Shown piece by piece: positions 12,543-24,039 of a stretch of DNA of 64,000 nt (within the stretch, counting starts at the first letter, position 1; each line of letters opens with the position of its first letter). Source of the stretch: Physcomitrium patens. Its lineage: Eukaryota > Streptophyta > Bryopsida > Funariales > Funariaceae. The DNA is taken from positions 93,685 through 157,684 of the forward strand of contig NC_037270.1 of assembly GCF_000002425.4 (NCBI RefSeq). The letters run 5' to 3'. The translations under genes were made by a program, and so were the position numbers. The notes below the pieces were generated by a model, which worked only from the letters and a program-made list of their open reading frames with translations, did not search any database and was not told where the DNA came from.

Positions 12543-13006
12543 TTACTACCCCTTTTAGAGACGAGTTCCACGAGGAACAGTGATCACATGTCGAGGAAGT
12601 CTAAGATGTGGCAAATTATATTTACTACATACTCTGATCTTTGTTCTCTTTGAAGATGATTGATAGGGCCTCTCAACTATCAATAGTGTCCTATACTAGG
12701 ATGGAAAGACCACCCAATTATTTGATCATTGTTGAGGCCTTCATAACTTTTTTCAAATAAAATATTTAGAACACTGTCAATAGTTGTTCCTACCTCTAGT
12801 AAAATCACCAACCATCGGGAGTCCCTTCCAAAGTCGTGATATCAAATGCAATGTATCTTGCCATTTATTCGAAGAAGGATATGTCATTCTTGAGGATCTT
12901 CATTTTGATTGTGTCATCTTGAAGGTTGTGACAATCGTAATGTGTCATCCGACATGTTAGTAAATGAAGGTTCTTGAGTCAAATCCATTGGTTGTTGGTT
13001 CTCCAT
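12518..13006 (-). pseudogene. G1 ORF3 relic, copy d
   Basis: This is a minus-strand frame of 163 codons including its terminal TAG. It starts at an ATG at 13,006 (MENQQPMDLTQEPSF), lies outside the pol frame, and runs through the polypurine tract to end just inside the 3' LTR. Recognisable blocks are YHDFGRDSRWLVILLEVG, SYEGLNNDQI, RGPINHLQREQRSEYVVNI and ICHILDF. Five internal stops are mostly TGA in place of CGA. The same frame with no net indel is found at 61,797-62,282. I see no transmembrane segment, zinc site or known motif. It could be an accessory protein or a decayed extension of pol. Confidence 0.6.
12543..12557 (-). other. Polypurine tract of G1 copy d
   Basis: The minus strand reads AAAAGGGGTAGTAA directly before the LTR start TGTCATCG. 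This is the usual second-strand priming site of LTR elements. Confidence 0.7.
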
Positions 13007-13121
13007 CTCCTAAGTATCACAACCACAAAGAAGCTACAAATAAGGATTGAAAGTAGAATATTATCTTGCTTAGATCTTGTTTCTTTTGTAAAGAAGGTTT
13101 TCATCTTGATTTTGATGGATG

Positions 13122-13400
13122 TCATTGATGAAAAGCCTCCACCACCTTTTTTACATTTACAAGATTCGTTACTAACTCCCATGTGCATTCATTAATATCA
13201 TATCCGTGCCAATGGACAAGATATTTCAATTTATTTTGGTACCACCTTGAATCTAGAATTTCTTCTATTTTAAACTCTTCATTATTATTCATTTCTATAG
13301 AAGGAGGTGGAGCTTGTCTTTGTCTTGATATGTCCACTGTCTTGTATGGTTCAAGAAGAGACACATGAAATACTAGATAGATTTTCATTGACTTCGATAG
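13122..13400 (-). pseudogene. G1 chromodomain (integrase C-terminus)
   Basis: The minus-strand ORF at 13,122-13,388 (88 codons) ends a gypsy polyprotein. It starts with the integrase tail YLVFHVSLLEPYK, followed by about 20 linker residues and a chromodomain with FKIEEILDSRWYQNK and YLVHWHGYDINECTWE. In chromoviruses this module is thought to steer integration to marked chromatin. The Tyr, Trp and Trp positions of the aromatic cage appear present in YLVHW and TWE. The pol frame stops shortly after FHQ. This is one of the best preserved domains in the window, but it belongs to a dead element. Confidence 0.85.
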
Positions 13401-14561
13401 GTGTAAATGATATGCAGTTCGATTGATTTATACAGAAATAAAAAATGGTCCAAGCCTTTGATAGTCCAACTTGTCATAAGGATGACTGGTCTTGATATTG
13501 CGACAAAGTAACCATACCTTGTCACCCACATAGAATGGTGGTTGTTTCTTTTGATAGACATCTATATTGATCTTTTGTTATTCTTGAGCTTTTTTTAACT
13601 GTGCCTTCATTGTTGCATGTAGCTCTGACAAATGGTTTGCCAAATCTTTTATTGCAAGATTATCAGCTTTTGAAAAGTCAAAAGTATCAAGTCATGGATA
13701 ATAACCATAATTGGCAAAGAAAGATATTTATATTATAGAAAAATGTATCATATTATTATAAGCAAACTTTGTCAATGGCAAAAAAATTATCTAATCATCT
13801 TATTGATAGTTGATGGTACATCTTAAATACTTCTCCAAAACTTGATTAATACGCTCCGTTTGTCCATCAATTTGAGGACAGAATGCCAAAGATAGTTTTA
13901 TATCTGCTTTTAGAATCTTGAAAAGAGTCCACTAAAATCTTGATACAAATTGAGTTCCCCTATCAGATATAATATCCTTGGATAATCCATGATAGCAATA
14001 GATATTGTTAAGAAAGAGCTTAGATATTTCTTCACCTGTAATAGATCTTGTATGTAGTACAAAATATGCTATCTTGGTAAAACGATCTACTATCACGAAT
14101 ATAAAGCCATAAGAACTTGAGATTGAAAGATCCATGATAAAATCCATAGAAACAGAAGACCATGGTTGTTTTGGAATGTATAATGGCTGAAAAAGTCTAT
14201 AAGGTCGATGACGAGGAGTTTTTGATCTTGAGCAAACATCACAAGATTGTACAAAACTTTTGACTGCCTTTCATATTTGGGGCCACCAAAAATCCTTAGA
14301 TATTAATTCCAAAGTTTTATTGTACCCAAAATGTCATGTTGCTGGAAAGTCATGACGAGCTTGAAGAACATGTAATTGAGCTTCACCTTTTGGAACATAT
14401 AGGCGTCCCTCAAAATATAGTAGATTTTTCTTGAATTCAAATTTGGAAGTATCATGAGACTTTGAAGGATTTTCCTTAATATCACAAATAAGAGGATCAG
14501 AAGACATATTTGATTGAACTTGCTTAATGAAAGTTGAATCAACAGTTAGTATTGATTTCAT
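13400..14561 (-). pseudogene. G1 integrase (copy d)
   Basis: The minus strand carries the integrase. A zinc-binding region lies about 14,350-14,220. The core is about 14,147-13,800, with an open piece at 13,932-14,147 reading MDFIMDLSISSSYGF at the first catalytic Asp and DIISDRGTQFVSRF at the second. The third catalytic region and the HPQTDGQTERVN motif lie about 13,890-13,850 with stops. The C-terminal linker to the chromodomain runs 13,800-13,400. Open pieces are 70-79 codons, so the protein is not made intact. Confidence 0.8.
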
Positions 14562-14564
14562 TGC

Positions 14565-15150
14565 TCAAAGATGAAGAGGCTCTAGCTTCAAGAGAATTAT
14601 CCGTTGTTGATCAAAAGTAATATCTCCTTCTTTTGGTACAAAGTAAGATCGTCTAAAGATTACATCTAACAAACATTGTTGTTTTTTTGGTCGATAAGTG
14701 ATCTTGAATTCGAATCTTGACAAAGACATATTACAATGGACTTGGCGATGATTCAAAACACGTGCTAACATAAAATATTCAAAGTTCTTCTGATCCGTAG
14801 ATACGGTGACTGGAATAGAAGCACTTTCAAGATAATGGTATTATTCTTGAAATGAATCCATAATTACAAGAAGTTCTTTATTGTGGATCTCGTAGTTGAT
14901 CTCGGCTATTGAAAATTTTCTAGAATGAAAAGCTACTAGGTGAAGTTTATCATTTGTTCTCATTTGTGATAATACGGCAGCTAAAGCAAAGTCTAATGCA
15001 TTTGTTTCCATAAAAAATGGCTTGGAAAAATCGATGCAATATAAGATTGGTGCCAAAACAAAAGCTATCTTCAAAGCTTCAAATGCTACTTCCGCTTCCT
15101 AATTCCATTGAATTTTGTCTTTACAAGTCAAACATATAAGTAGAGCTGCA
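14565..15150 (-). pseudogene. G1 RNase H (copy d)
   Basis: The minus-strand ORF at 14,841-15,074 reads FFMETNALDFALAAVLSQ and later NKELLVIMDSF, the gypsy RNase H signature. The usual METDAS catalytic Asp is Asn here. The next open piece (14,565-14,771) is the connector with RFEFKITYRPKKQQ. A short frameshift separates the two. Confidence 0.8.
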
Positions 15151-16616
15151 ACTTAAGAGAAGTCTTTGATGAAGATCCAATAGTAGTTGGCAAATCTCAA
15201 AAAGCATTGGATATCTTTTACCATTTTTGAGATCTTCCAATCCATAATAGCTTGAACTTTCTTAGGATCCATCATAAGTCCATCATTTGAAATAATGAAT
15301 CCTAAGAAGTCAACTTGAGTAATGTGAAATATACACTTTTCTAACTTGACATAGAGTCCCGCATCTCTTAATTTTTGTAACACATGACAAACATGAAGTT
15401 CATATTCTTCTGTATTCTTAAAATAGATTAAGATGTCGTCTAGGTAATAGACAATAAAATCATCTAAAAACTCCCAAAAGACAACATTTATTAGTTATTG
15501 GAATGCTGCTAGTGCATTTGTAAGTCCAGAAGGCATGACATTGTATTCGAAATGTCCATACCTTGTTCGAAACACAATCTTTCATTCATCTCTTTTTTTG
15601 ATGCGTACCAGATTGTATGCTCTTTGTAGATCTATTTTTGTATAGATCTTATCTTGATTCAACTGATCAAGGAGTCTAGATATCAAAGGTAGCAGGTACA
15701 TGTTCTTGATGGTGATTTTTTTGAGTCCTCGATAATTGACACACATCTGCAATGATCCATTTTTTTTCTTCACAAATAGAATTGGAGTTCCTGTTGGAGA
15801 TTTGGAATGGCGTATGAAGTTCTTGGCTAGATTTTCTTTAATATACTCCTTGAGTTCAGCTAACTCATTTTGTGATAAACTATAGATTGGTCCAAATGGC
15901 AGTTGTGCTCCTTCTTCAAGGTCAATTGAGCAATCATAGGAACGATGTTTCGAAAGAGTATCCATATTCTTCTTTTCAAATACATCTTGAAAATCTTGGT
16001 ATTGACTTGGAATGCCACTTGAAGTCTTTCTACCAATAGAAATATGTGCGGCATAAATGACACAAGGTGATCCTTCTTTTGCAGCATGCAAGAAAGCTCT
16101 TGTACCTACAAATATAGGTATAATTGTACTAGACTTATGACTTTCTACTTGATTAATTACATTCTTAGTTATACTTTCAAAAAAGTCAAGACTATGAGAA
16201 GTCCAATCTATTTTAGGATCATATTTTTTTAGCCATGATAAACCTAAAATGACTGGATTAGATGGAGATCTAATGATATTAAATATTACAAAGCTACTAT
16301 GACCATTAATTGCTACTTCTATAAGAAGAGTTTTATGAATAATATCTCTTGAAGACAACAAATGACCATCTATGACTTCTACATGAACACGTTTAGTTTT
16401 CTTCACTAAAAGTATGCTATGTCTATTAGCAAATTCTTCATCTAAGAAACATGTTGAGGCTCCTGAATCTAATAAGGCAGAGGCTTTGTGATATTTAGGT
16501 CCTAAAATAATATTTATCCTAAAACAAGGAGAGGGTTTTGAAGAGAGAATAAGACCTTCAGTAGGTGTTGTACAAGGTTCCAATGCACGGTCCCTATTAT
16601 AGTTGGATAAATTCAT
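15150..16616 (-). pseudogene. G1 protease and reverse transcriptase (copy d)
   Basis: The minus-strand ORF 15,582-16,616 (344 codons) is the longest open piece of any mobile element here. Residues about 45-60 hold an aspartic protease site (ALLDSGASTCFLD). The fold-back motif VILGLSWLKKYDP lies about residues 116-128, and RT fingers and palm from about residue 235 (ILFVKKKNGSLQMCVNYRGL, then TKIDLQRAY). After a break at 15,582 the RT palm continues with an intact YLDD near 15,430-15,445, and the thumb with VDFLGFIISNDGLMMDPKK (15,153-15,383). Since gag, RNase H and integrase are interrupted, the element cannot be autonomous. Confidence 0.85.
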
Positions 16617-16670
16617 TTTCTCATTTATTATCTTCTTTGCTAGTCGTACTCCTCATTTTATAATTGCGTT
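16585..16670. repeat. 86-bp direct repeat flanking a G2 LTR, left copy
   Basis: This aligns gap-free with 17,945-18,030 at roughly 87% identity. The two copies bracket the truncated G2 LTR at 16,670-17,944. The repeat is G1 gag-protease junction sequence. Confidence 0.85.
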
Positions 16671-17944
16671 GTCGTAATATGTGAAGTCTTGCTTGAGAAT
16701 GCTCCGATCACCTGGTTGTGGAAGAAAGAATGAAAATTGCAATATCAAAATCCTAATTCTAATAGAATACTAACAATTCTCTAATTAAACCATAATAATG
16801 CTAAGCAAGCGTAATCAAATTCAAAAAAACCTCAAAGAAATTTCAAGCAAACAATAAGAACTCTTAAAGAAATATTAAAAGGCTCACAAATATCACTCAA
16901 ATACATCTCAATTTAATTTTTAATTTAATTCTAGTTAAAATCCTATTGAACTTCATTCAAACTTTAGGCCTAAACTAATTAAATCTTAAATCCTAATAAA
17001 ATCCTAAATCCTAAATCAAACCTTAAACAAATCTTAAATCAAACTCCAATAAAATTCTAAACCAAATCCAAATCAAATCCTAAACCAAATCTTAAATCCT
17101 AAATCAAACTCTAACCAAATCCTAATCCAAATCCTAAACCCTAAACCAAATCCTAATCCAAATCCTAAACCCTAAACCAAATCCTAATCCAAATCCTAAA
17201 TCCTAACCAAACCCTAATCAAAATCCTAAATCCTAAATAAAACTCTAACTAAATCCTAAATCAAATCCTAAATCCTAAACCAAATCCTAATCAAGCCCTA
17301 AATCCTAAATAAATCCTAACCAAACCCTAAACCCTAAATCAAACCCTAACCAAATCCTAAACTAAATCCTAGTAATTCCTATAATAGATTTAAACCTTAA
17401 TAACTAATAAATAAACTGTTGATCTTAAATCAAATTTTGCATACTTCTTAAAAAATAAGCTAAAAACAAGTACAAAAAATTTGAAAAGGATCGGAGTTAC
17501 CAAATTGACGATAACCTCAAAAATTTGCTCGGGTATTGGCCGACCTCCTTCTCCAATCTTGATGCCAATCTTCCAGAGCCAATATCTCTCTTTTGCACTA
17601 TTCGATTGATCTCAAAATTCTCAGGCACAAAGAAAAATAAGTCTTATATCTTCTCACATAAGTTGTTCTTCAATCCAACTAATAGATTGCAAGAAAACTT
17701 AAAAATCCTAATTGGACCTAAAATTCTACTTTCTGAGATCTTGACCCACTTAAACCTCAATATTCCTCAATTCAATTATTAGATCAAGCTCTAATTCACA
17801 AAACATATTAAACACAATTATAACCATAAATCTATGAAATTTCATCCATAGATCTATTACAAAACTCTTGAAATCACCCAAAATGCAAGCCCTATTTTAT
17901 TTCATAAAATCCAAGTCATCCGAAACAAACCTTGACTTTACAAA
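16670..17944 (-). mobile_element. Truncated G2 LTR inserted in G1 gag-protease
   Basis: The plus strand starts TGTCGTAATATGTGAAGTC at 16,670 after GCGT. It matches the solo LTRs at 19,842 and 53,347 through the telomere-like tract and beyond, but stops at TTGACTTTACAAAG. The last 300-400 bp and the ACACGACA end are missing. In their place the 86-bp flank is repeated. Confidence 0.8.
16960..17385. repeat. Telomere-like degenerate CCCTAAA tract (copy 1)
   Basis: About 425 bp of AAATCCTAAACC- and AAACCCTAAATCC-type units on the plus strand, with some exact CCCTAAA heptamers among one- or two-base variants. It lies wholly inside a G2 LTR and recurs at 20,130-20,470 and 53,645-53,990, so it travels with the LTR. 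Confidence 0.9.
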
Positions 17945-18960
17945 GCACGGTCTCTATTGTATCTGGACAAACTCATATTCTGACATATTATCTTCTTTGC
18001 TAGTCATACTCCTCATTTTATGGTTGCGTTACTTCTTTAGATAATGTTGAGTAGTGTGCTTAGGTTCTCTACAATATAAGCACAATCCTTCTTAATGACA
18101 ACGAGTCTTTCTTTACTCAATAAGAGGTTTAAAACGCACTGCATCAATTTGCATATCCTCTACTTTCGAATATATGTGTTGAAGAAATGTTGGTATTGCC
18201 ATTAAATTATAATAACATTGACGTCCAGTTGTATGGTTCTCAAATCCAAATTTAAAAAGATGATTGTCGCACTTCACAACAAAGTCAATTGCTTGACTCA
18301 ATGTTTGAAGATCAGGTAAGTTGAGCATTAATTTTTTTACCTCATATTGTAATCCGTAGAAAAATTGGCTAACAAGTGCAGCATCATCCCACTTGATATC
18401 AATTGTAAGTTATAAAAAATGTGAAGCATATAACATTATTGATCGATTGCCTTATCGCAAAATACAGATCTTATTGGTTGTGACACAAATTACATCATGT
18501 TTTCCATACATGGATCAAAACTCCACCAAAAAAGCCTTCGAATTATTCAATATTGAATCTCATCGTTCAAGAAAAGATGAAAACCATGATAATGCTAAAC
18601 CTGAAAGAAGCGTATCAATGAATCTAACTTACAATCCTGGAGTTGCATAGCTTTAGGGTTGAAGTTCAATCACAAGTTGTACTTGATTGATAAATCCTCT
18701 AAACTTTGATCTGGTGCCATCAAACTTCTTGGGTATGGCAATTCTTAGTTCTCTAACACTGGAAGGGTGTTTTAGCACATGAAAAGGGACATGATTTAGT
18801 GTAGATGTTGAAGCAGCTCCAATTATTTCTATATCTTCACTTCCTACCAAACTTGTTGCTCCTTGTGGTGGTAAATTAAGTTGATGCATTGCAAGCATTA
18901 ACTCCCTCAATTGTTCTTATATTTATGCCATTGCACTCTTTATTTCAGTAAGTTTTGTCA
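17945..18960 (-). pseudogene. G1 gag (copy d)
   Basis: The minus strand reads gag from right to left. The N-terminal part (18,653-18,910, 85 codons) has MRELMLAMHQLNLPPQ and KKFDGTRSKFRGFINQVQLV, the usual start of the gypsy gag domain. The middle (18,330-18,650) is broken by stops. A C-terminal part (18,113-18,328) starts MLNLPDLQTLSQAIDFVVKC. A knuckle at about 18,095-18,045 reads CLYCREPKHTTQHY, with Tyr in place of the last zinc Cys. The 86-bp repeat (17,945-18,030) then leads to the G2 LTR. Confidence 0.75.
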
Positions 18961-19091
18961 TGATAATACTTAGAAAAGAGAAGATGTCTAATATCACTCA
19001 AGAAAAATAAAAAAAAGGACTTAAAAACAAAGAAAATACTAAGTATAATATCAATTTAGAAGAGGGTAATCCACAACTTCTAATACGGTTA

Positions 19092-19581
19092 TGTCTTATC
19101 AAGAGAAATGGATAATCTACTCTTAATCAAGTTTAGAAAAAACTCTAATATTGTAAGTGTACTCTTGTCAATCTATCAAGGACAAGGACTTGATAAAAAC
19201 AAATAAATAAGTGAGACTTTTTTCAAAGAAAGATAACAAAATAGAAATAACTAAATATGTATATTAAGAAAGAAATTGAAATGGCTATTGTCAAAAGACA
19301 AGAAAATTAGAGACCCTTGAAACTAGACTAGAAGCAAGAAAAGAGTTGACAAGAATGAAGAAGGCTTCACTCTTACTTCTATATATATGTGGCACATGGT
19401 TAATTTTTTGACCAAGTTTCTAACCTATCAATGAAGTATAAACATATGTAAAGTCAAAACAGTGTCTATGAAGCTTCTAAGAAGCTTCTCTAGAAGATAT
19501 TATGAAATTAATCTACTTTTATCTATTTCTACCTATTCATATCACCTAGATAACAATTACAGTAAATATATGTCTATGACA
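19092..19581 (-). mobile_element. G1 5' LTR of copy d
   Basis: The minus strand starts TGTCATAGACATATATT at 19,581 and ends GATAAGACA at 19,092. About 140 bp are deleted near 19,388 relative to the 3' LTR. With 11,993-12,542 it brackets a minus-strand G1 element of about 7.6 kb including the inserted G2 LTR. The inside is followed by a decayed primer site near 19,070-19,090. Confidence 0.8.
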
Positions 19582-19699
19582 AATAGCCATTCTAATTTCT
19601 TTTTAGTATACATACTTTTTTATTTTTATTTTTGTGACTTTTTTTTCGACCTAGATTTTTCAAGTTTATGCATATTCTTTTTATTAATATCCTTGACAC
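19582..19699 (+). mobile_element. G1 LTR fragment, 3' half, inverted to its neighbour
   Basis: AATAGCCATTCTAATTTC through ATATCCTTGACA matches the 3' half of plus-strand G1 LTRs. It abuts the 5' LTR of copy d in the opposite orientation, which suggests copy d inserted into an older G1 LTR. Confidence 0.65.
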
Positions 19700-19841
19700 A
19701 GATTCTTGAAGTAACTTCACTTAGCTACAATATGCTTTGATATTAATGCCCTAGTACATGCACGAGTCTTCTTCGATATTATTTTATATTACTATGGATA
19801 ATCTCATGTCATCATTTCAAATGATGATTTGCGCTTGACAG

Positions 19842-21507
19842 TGTCGTAATACATGAAGTTTTGCTTGAGATTGCTCCGAGTACCTAGCTATGGAAGGTAG
19901 AATGGAAATTGCAACAATAAAATCCTAACTATAATAGAATACTAATTGAATTCTAATCACACCATAATAATGCTAAACAAGCTTTAATCAAATCTAAAAA
20001 AACCTCAAAGAAATTTCAAACAAACAATAAGAATTCTTAAAAAAATATTAAAATGATCACAAATATCACTCAAATACATCTCAATTCAATCTTAATTTAA
20101 TTTTAGTTAAAATCCTATTGAATTTCATTCAAACTTTAGGCCAAAACTAATTAAATCTTAAACCTTAAGAAAATCTTAAATCCTAAATCCTAAATCAAAT
20201 CCTAAATCCTTAATCAAATCCTAAACAAACCTTAAACCAAATTCCAACCAAATCCTAAACCCTAAACAAACCTTAAACCAAATCCCAACTAAATCCTAAA
20301 TCCTAAATCAATCCCTAATCAAATCCTAAACCCTCATTCAAACCCTAACTAAATCCTAACCAAATCCTAATCCAAATCCTAAATTAAATCCTTATCAAAT
20401 CCTAAACCAAACCCTAACCAAACCCTAATCCTAATCCTAACCCTAAACCAAACCCTAAACCAAATCCTAGTAATTCCTACAATAGATTTAAACCTCAATA
20501 ACTAATGAATAAACAATTGATCTTAACTCAAAATTTTACATACTTCTTAGAAACTAAGTTAAAAATAGTCACAAATATTTTGAAAAGGATTGGAATTACC
20601 AAATAGATAATAACCTTAAAAACGTGTTGGGATATTGGTCAGCCTCCTTCTCCAACCTTGATGGTAATCTTCCAGAGCCAATATCTCTCCTTTGCACTGT
20701 TCGATTGATTTTAAAATTTTCATACATATAGAAAAACAAGTCTTATATCATCTCATATAAGTTTCACTCCAATCCAACTAGTAGATTGCAAGAAATCTTA
20801 AAAACCCTCATTAGACTTAAAATACTACTTTTTGAGACCTTGACCCATTTAAACCTCAATATCCCTCAATTCAACTATAAGATCAATCTCAAATTCACAA
20901 CACATATTAAACACAACTATAACCATAAACTCACAAAATTTCACCCATAGATCTATTACAAAACTTTTGAAATCACCCAAAATATAAACCCTATTTTATT
21001 TCATAAAACCCAAGTCATTTGAAACAAACCTTGACTTTGCAAAGTTCTTACAAAGTCAATACAGATCCAAATTATCCAAAATTAATGCTCATAAAAACCC
21101 TATCAATTTTCTATCAAATCCTACTCTTCGATCTACCAAAAAGTCTTGGAGTCATCGTCGAGACTCAATTTTGTACCTCAGGGTTTGATTTCGATCCTAG
21201 TTCATAACCTGCCCTTTCTAGATATCAACATCTAATTTTTCTAAGTAATTTTTATTAGAATTTACTCTTTACTTCTTTGTAATGATGTCCATATCTTTTA
21301 TTTTTCTAATCTACTTTATTTTGCTTTATTTTTGGCCCTACAAAGTAGGTAGAAGATATTTTTTCTAAAATGGCAACATTACTACTAAAAGTTTTACTAC
21401 CTTCCTATCTTTTATCCATAATTTTCTACTTTTTCTTTTAACTTGGCTCTTCTATAAAAAGATCCATATTATCATCTTTCACCATATAATCATGTTACAA
21501 CACGACA
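19842..21507 (-). mobile_element. Solo G2 LTR with 4-bp target duplication
   Basis: It is 1,666 bp long. The plus strand starts TGTCGTAATACATGAAG and ends GTTACAACACGACA. It is flanked by ACAG (left) and ATGG (right), which are the two deamination products of ACGG. It contains the telomere-like tract at 20,130-20,470. No coding capacity. Confidence 0.8.
20130..20470. repeat. Telomere-like degenerate CCCTAAA tract (copy 2)
   Basis: Same unit types and same LTR position as 16,960-17,385, but shorter and with different unit order. Confidence 0.9.
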
Positions 21508-21800
21508 ATGGAGAGTCTTTGGCAAGTCTTGTTTAAGCTATTAGAGTCACAACTTATCATGTCTATGACCTTCTATCCTTAAATAAATGAACAAACAAAG
21601 CGTATAAATTAGTTCCTAGACAATATGCTACGAGCATTTATAGTTGTTCACTATAATAACTAGGATGAATATTTGATGCCCTTAGAGTTTGCTTACAATG
21701 ATAGTATTCAAGGAAAAATTGCATATTCACCATTCTTTCTTAACATTGATTAACATTTGATTACGCCAATATTTCTCCATTATTTCATTGACATAAACAA
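21508..21800 (+). pseudogene. Gypsy integrase core fragment (unassigned family)
   Basis: The plus strand reads MESLWQVLFKLL, then NEQTKRIN (the integrase QTERVN region with Lys for the catalytic Glu), then MLRAFIVVHYNN and LEFAYNDSI. This is the C-terminal half of a Ty3/gypsy integrase core. The sequence differs clearly from G1 and may be from another family. It is cut on the left by the solo LTR ending at 21,507. Confidence 0.65.
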
Positions 21801-22019
21801 TCTGACAATGGAAGAATTCATACAATGGCTTATAATGGCCTTGTAGGAGGCACAACACCATCTCTTTATTACATAGAATTGACAGAAATAATATGCAAAT
21901 AACCATCGACAACATGAGACCTTCTAGGAGGATGACCAAGTATTACTCTCTAATACCAATCTTTCACTCGTTACATCAACCTCATCTACATCCTTTGCTG
22001 TAAAAGTAATAAGATTTAA
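21801..22019. other. No feature recognised
   Basis: AT-rich sequence between an integrase fragment and G1 DNA. It contains only a short minus-strand open stretch without recognisable motifs. Probably retroelement debris. Confidence 0.4.
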
Positions 22020-22208
22020 GGATGATAACATTCTACCTTCTATCATTTTTTGTAGCTATTATATATTTATGATGCTATAGAGATAGAGAACCAATAATTA
22101 GTAGATTCAATTCAAAAGCTTTCACTTGCTAATTTATTAGATGAGATATTATGATTGTCATAATTTTCAAGAAGATATAATTGAGATAAAGGTCATCAAG
22201 AATAACAT
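22020..22208 (+). pseudogene. G1 chromodomain tail and ORF3 start, copy e (left part)
   Basis: It matches 61,740-61,925: the post-chromodomain stretch and the first part of ORF3. The G3 element at 22,209-25,583 splits it, and ORF3 resumes at 25,584. Confidence 0.65.
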
Positions 22209-22779
22209 TAAAATAGGACTAGTCTATCTTCAAAGTCTAAGACTTTTTTAATCCTCATTAATATAAAACTTCATCATAGAATAGGACAAAATGGATGGAA
22301 AAAAATTGAACAGAATGGAATAGAATAAGACATGAAAGACAAAACTATGCAAAATAAATTAGAAAAAAATATAATTAAATAAAAAAATATAAAATCAAAC
22401 TTTATTAAGAGAGAAGGTCTAAAGTCATACCTGACGACATGCCTAAAAGATCCTAGTTAGCCATGTTTATACTTATTCTATTATCTAAGACTCTTTTAAA
22501 CATTTCTAGATTATAGATCCCACTTAAATAACCACTCTAAATTCCTTTTAGAAGCTTCTATAGTAGGATCCATCTAAATAATTGCCTTAAGCTTTTTCTA
22601 AAAGGTTCCATAGTAGACTCCACCCAGATAACTATTATCGAGATAGAGAGAGTTTGCCTCAAAAAAATGTTGGACTTTTGACTGCTACTAAATGCTCAAT
22701 TAAGTCTAGAATATTAAAGTTTAGGGTTACATGGGTGTAAGAACCCTAAATCCCTAAACTCCTAAATCCTAATGCTCCT

Positions 22780-23440
22780 TAGGAATTTTATTATATACAA
22801 GGATATCATCAATGAAAATAATTACATACTTGTCCAAAAGGTCCAAAAATAATTTGTTCGTGTAGCTTATAAAAGCAATTGGAGCATTAGTGAGGCCAAA
22901 AGATAAAATAAGCCTTTTGAAATGTCCATAGTACGTACAAAATGCCATCTTTTTAATATCCTCTCTTCCAATAGGTGTCTGCCAATATCCACTCTGAAGA
23001 TCTAATTTGCTAAAGATGGTCGTACTTTGAAGTTGATCAAAAAGATCATCTATTCATAAAAGTGGATATGCATTTTTAACAATCTGCTTAGTGAGGCCTC
23101 AATAGTTGATTCAAAGTCAAAGTTTACAATCCTTCTTGGGTACAAAGAATGTAAGTGCTCTCTATGGTGATGTGCTTTCTCAAATGAACCCTTTTCCTAA
23201 GAGTTTGTCTAATATTTTTTGTAGTTCTTTAAATTCATTTGATATTAGATAATAAATTGGCCAACTTGTTGGTTTCACTCTAGGTAATAATTCTATTTGA
23301 AAGGAGGCATCTCGATCAAGAAGCATGCTACTAGATAGGTCGATTGAAAAGACATCTAAATATTCTTGTATGAGTTGCTCTACCCATTCTATGTCTTTGA
23401 CTATCTTTTCCACCATTGATGCAAGATTTGTTACTACCAC
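22780..23440 (-). pseudogene. G3 reverse transcriptase
   Basis: The minus-strand piece 23,180-23,440 (86 codons) reads WVEQLIQEYLDVFSIDLSS, then LISNEFKELQKILDKLLGKG, the approach to the RT fingers. The palm continues to about 22,790, ending near IIFIDDIL, which keeps the two catalytic Asp residues. Sequence past the palm is missing and replaced by other DNA toward the 3' LTR. Confidence 0.75.
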
Positions 23441-23593
23441 ATATAATATTTATTTATATTATATTTGTTTCTTCATAAAAGTCATTTCTATAAGTAAGTA
23501 TTTAATTGCAAATTATTTTTCTTCTTCACTTGATGTGGAAGTACAAAGAATAATCTTATATCTACTATCTTTGAAGGAGATTATTCTTGCTAT

Positions 23594-23900
23594 CTAATCA
23601 ACTTGCTTATTTTCCATCTCTAGCCATGGTATACCAAAAATAATATCATATCTTAGGTTTTTTATTTTGATCCTTTCCCTTAGGACATAGATATTAATCA
23701 ATCTTAAGGTTTCTTTTTCATATATCTCACTTATTATATTTTCTCGATTATGTGTAAGATATTTATTCCTTATTTTGATTATTTTAGTTTTAATCTTAGA
23801 TTGATCGATAGAGATTTCAATCAAGATGCAATTTTCTATAGAGTCATAATCCACAAGCACTCAACATAGTTATTTTCTTAGTAGTCATATTAGATACACC
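23594..23900 (-). pseudogene. G3 protease
   Basis: This 88-codon minus-strand piece runs from a decayed active site (LVDYDSIENC for the usual VDSGA) to YDIIFGIPWLE, the conserved end of a gypsy aspartic protease. The catalytic triplet is not intact. Confidence 0.65.
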
Positions 23901-24039
23901 AGTCGATTCTTTTTATAGTTGTCCAAGGCCATGTCATTTGTCTCTAAGAGACAATAGGTATTTCTAATACTAGCCCTTAGTATCTAAGGATCCTTATTTT
24001 TCTACTTTGTATTATTATCGACTTGATAAATTTCAAAAT

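Noticed and set aside
12348-12653. 101-codon plus ORF across the G1 LTR and ORF3
   Set aside because: It is the antisense shadow of the LTR and ORF3 of copy d.
16960-17385. A chromosome end or fused telomere
   Set aside because: The repeats are degenerate, only about 400 bp, and lie in the same place in three separate LTR copies with ordinary LTR sequence on both sides.
16960-17385. CRISPR array
   Set aside because: The repeat is a 7-12 bp telomere-like unit without regular spacers, in a plant genome.
19842-21507. DNA transposon with terminal inverted repeats TGTCGT/ACGACA
   Set aside because: The inverted ends are only 6-8 bp. Two copies with this sequence bracket G2 gag in sense orientation (46625-49692), so they are better read as LTRs and solo LTRs.
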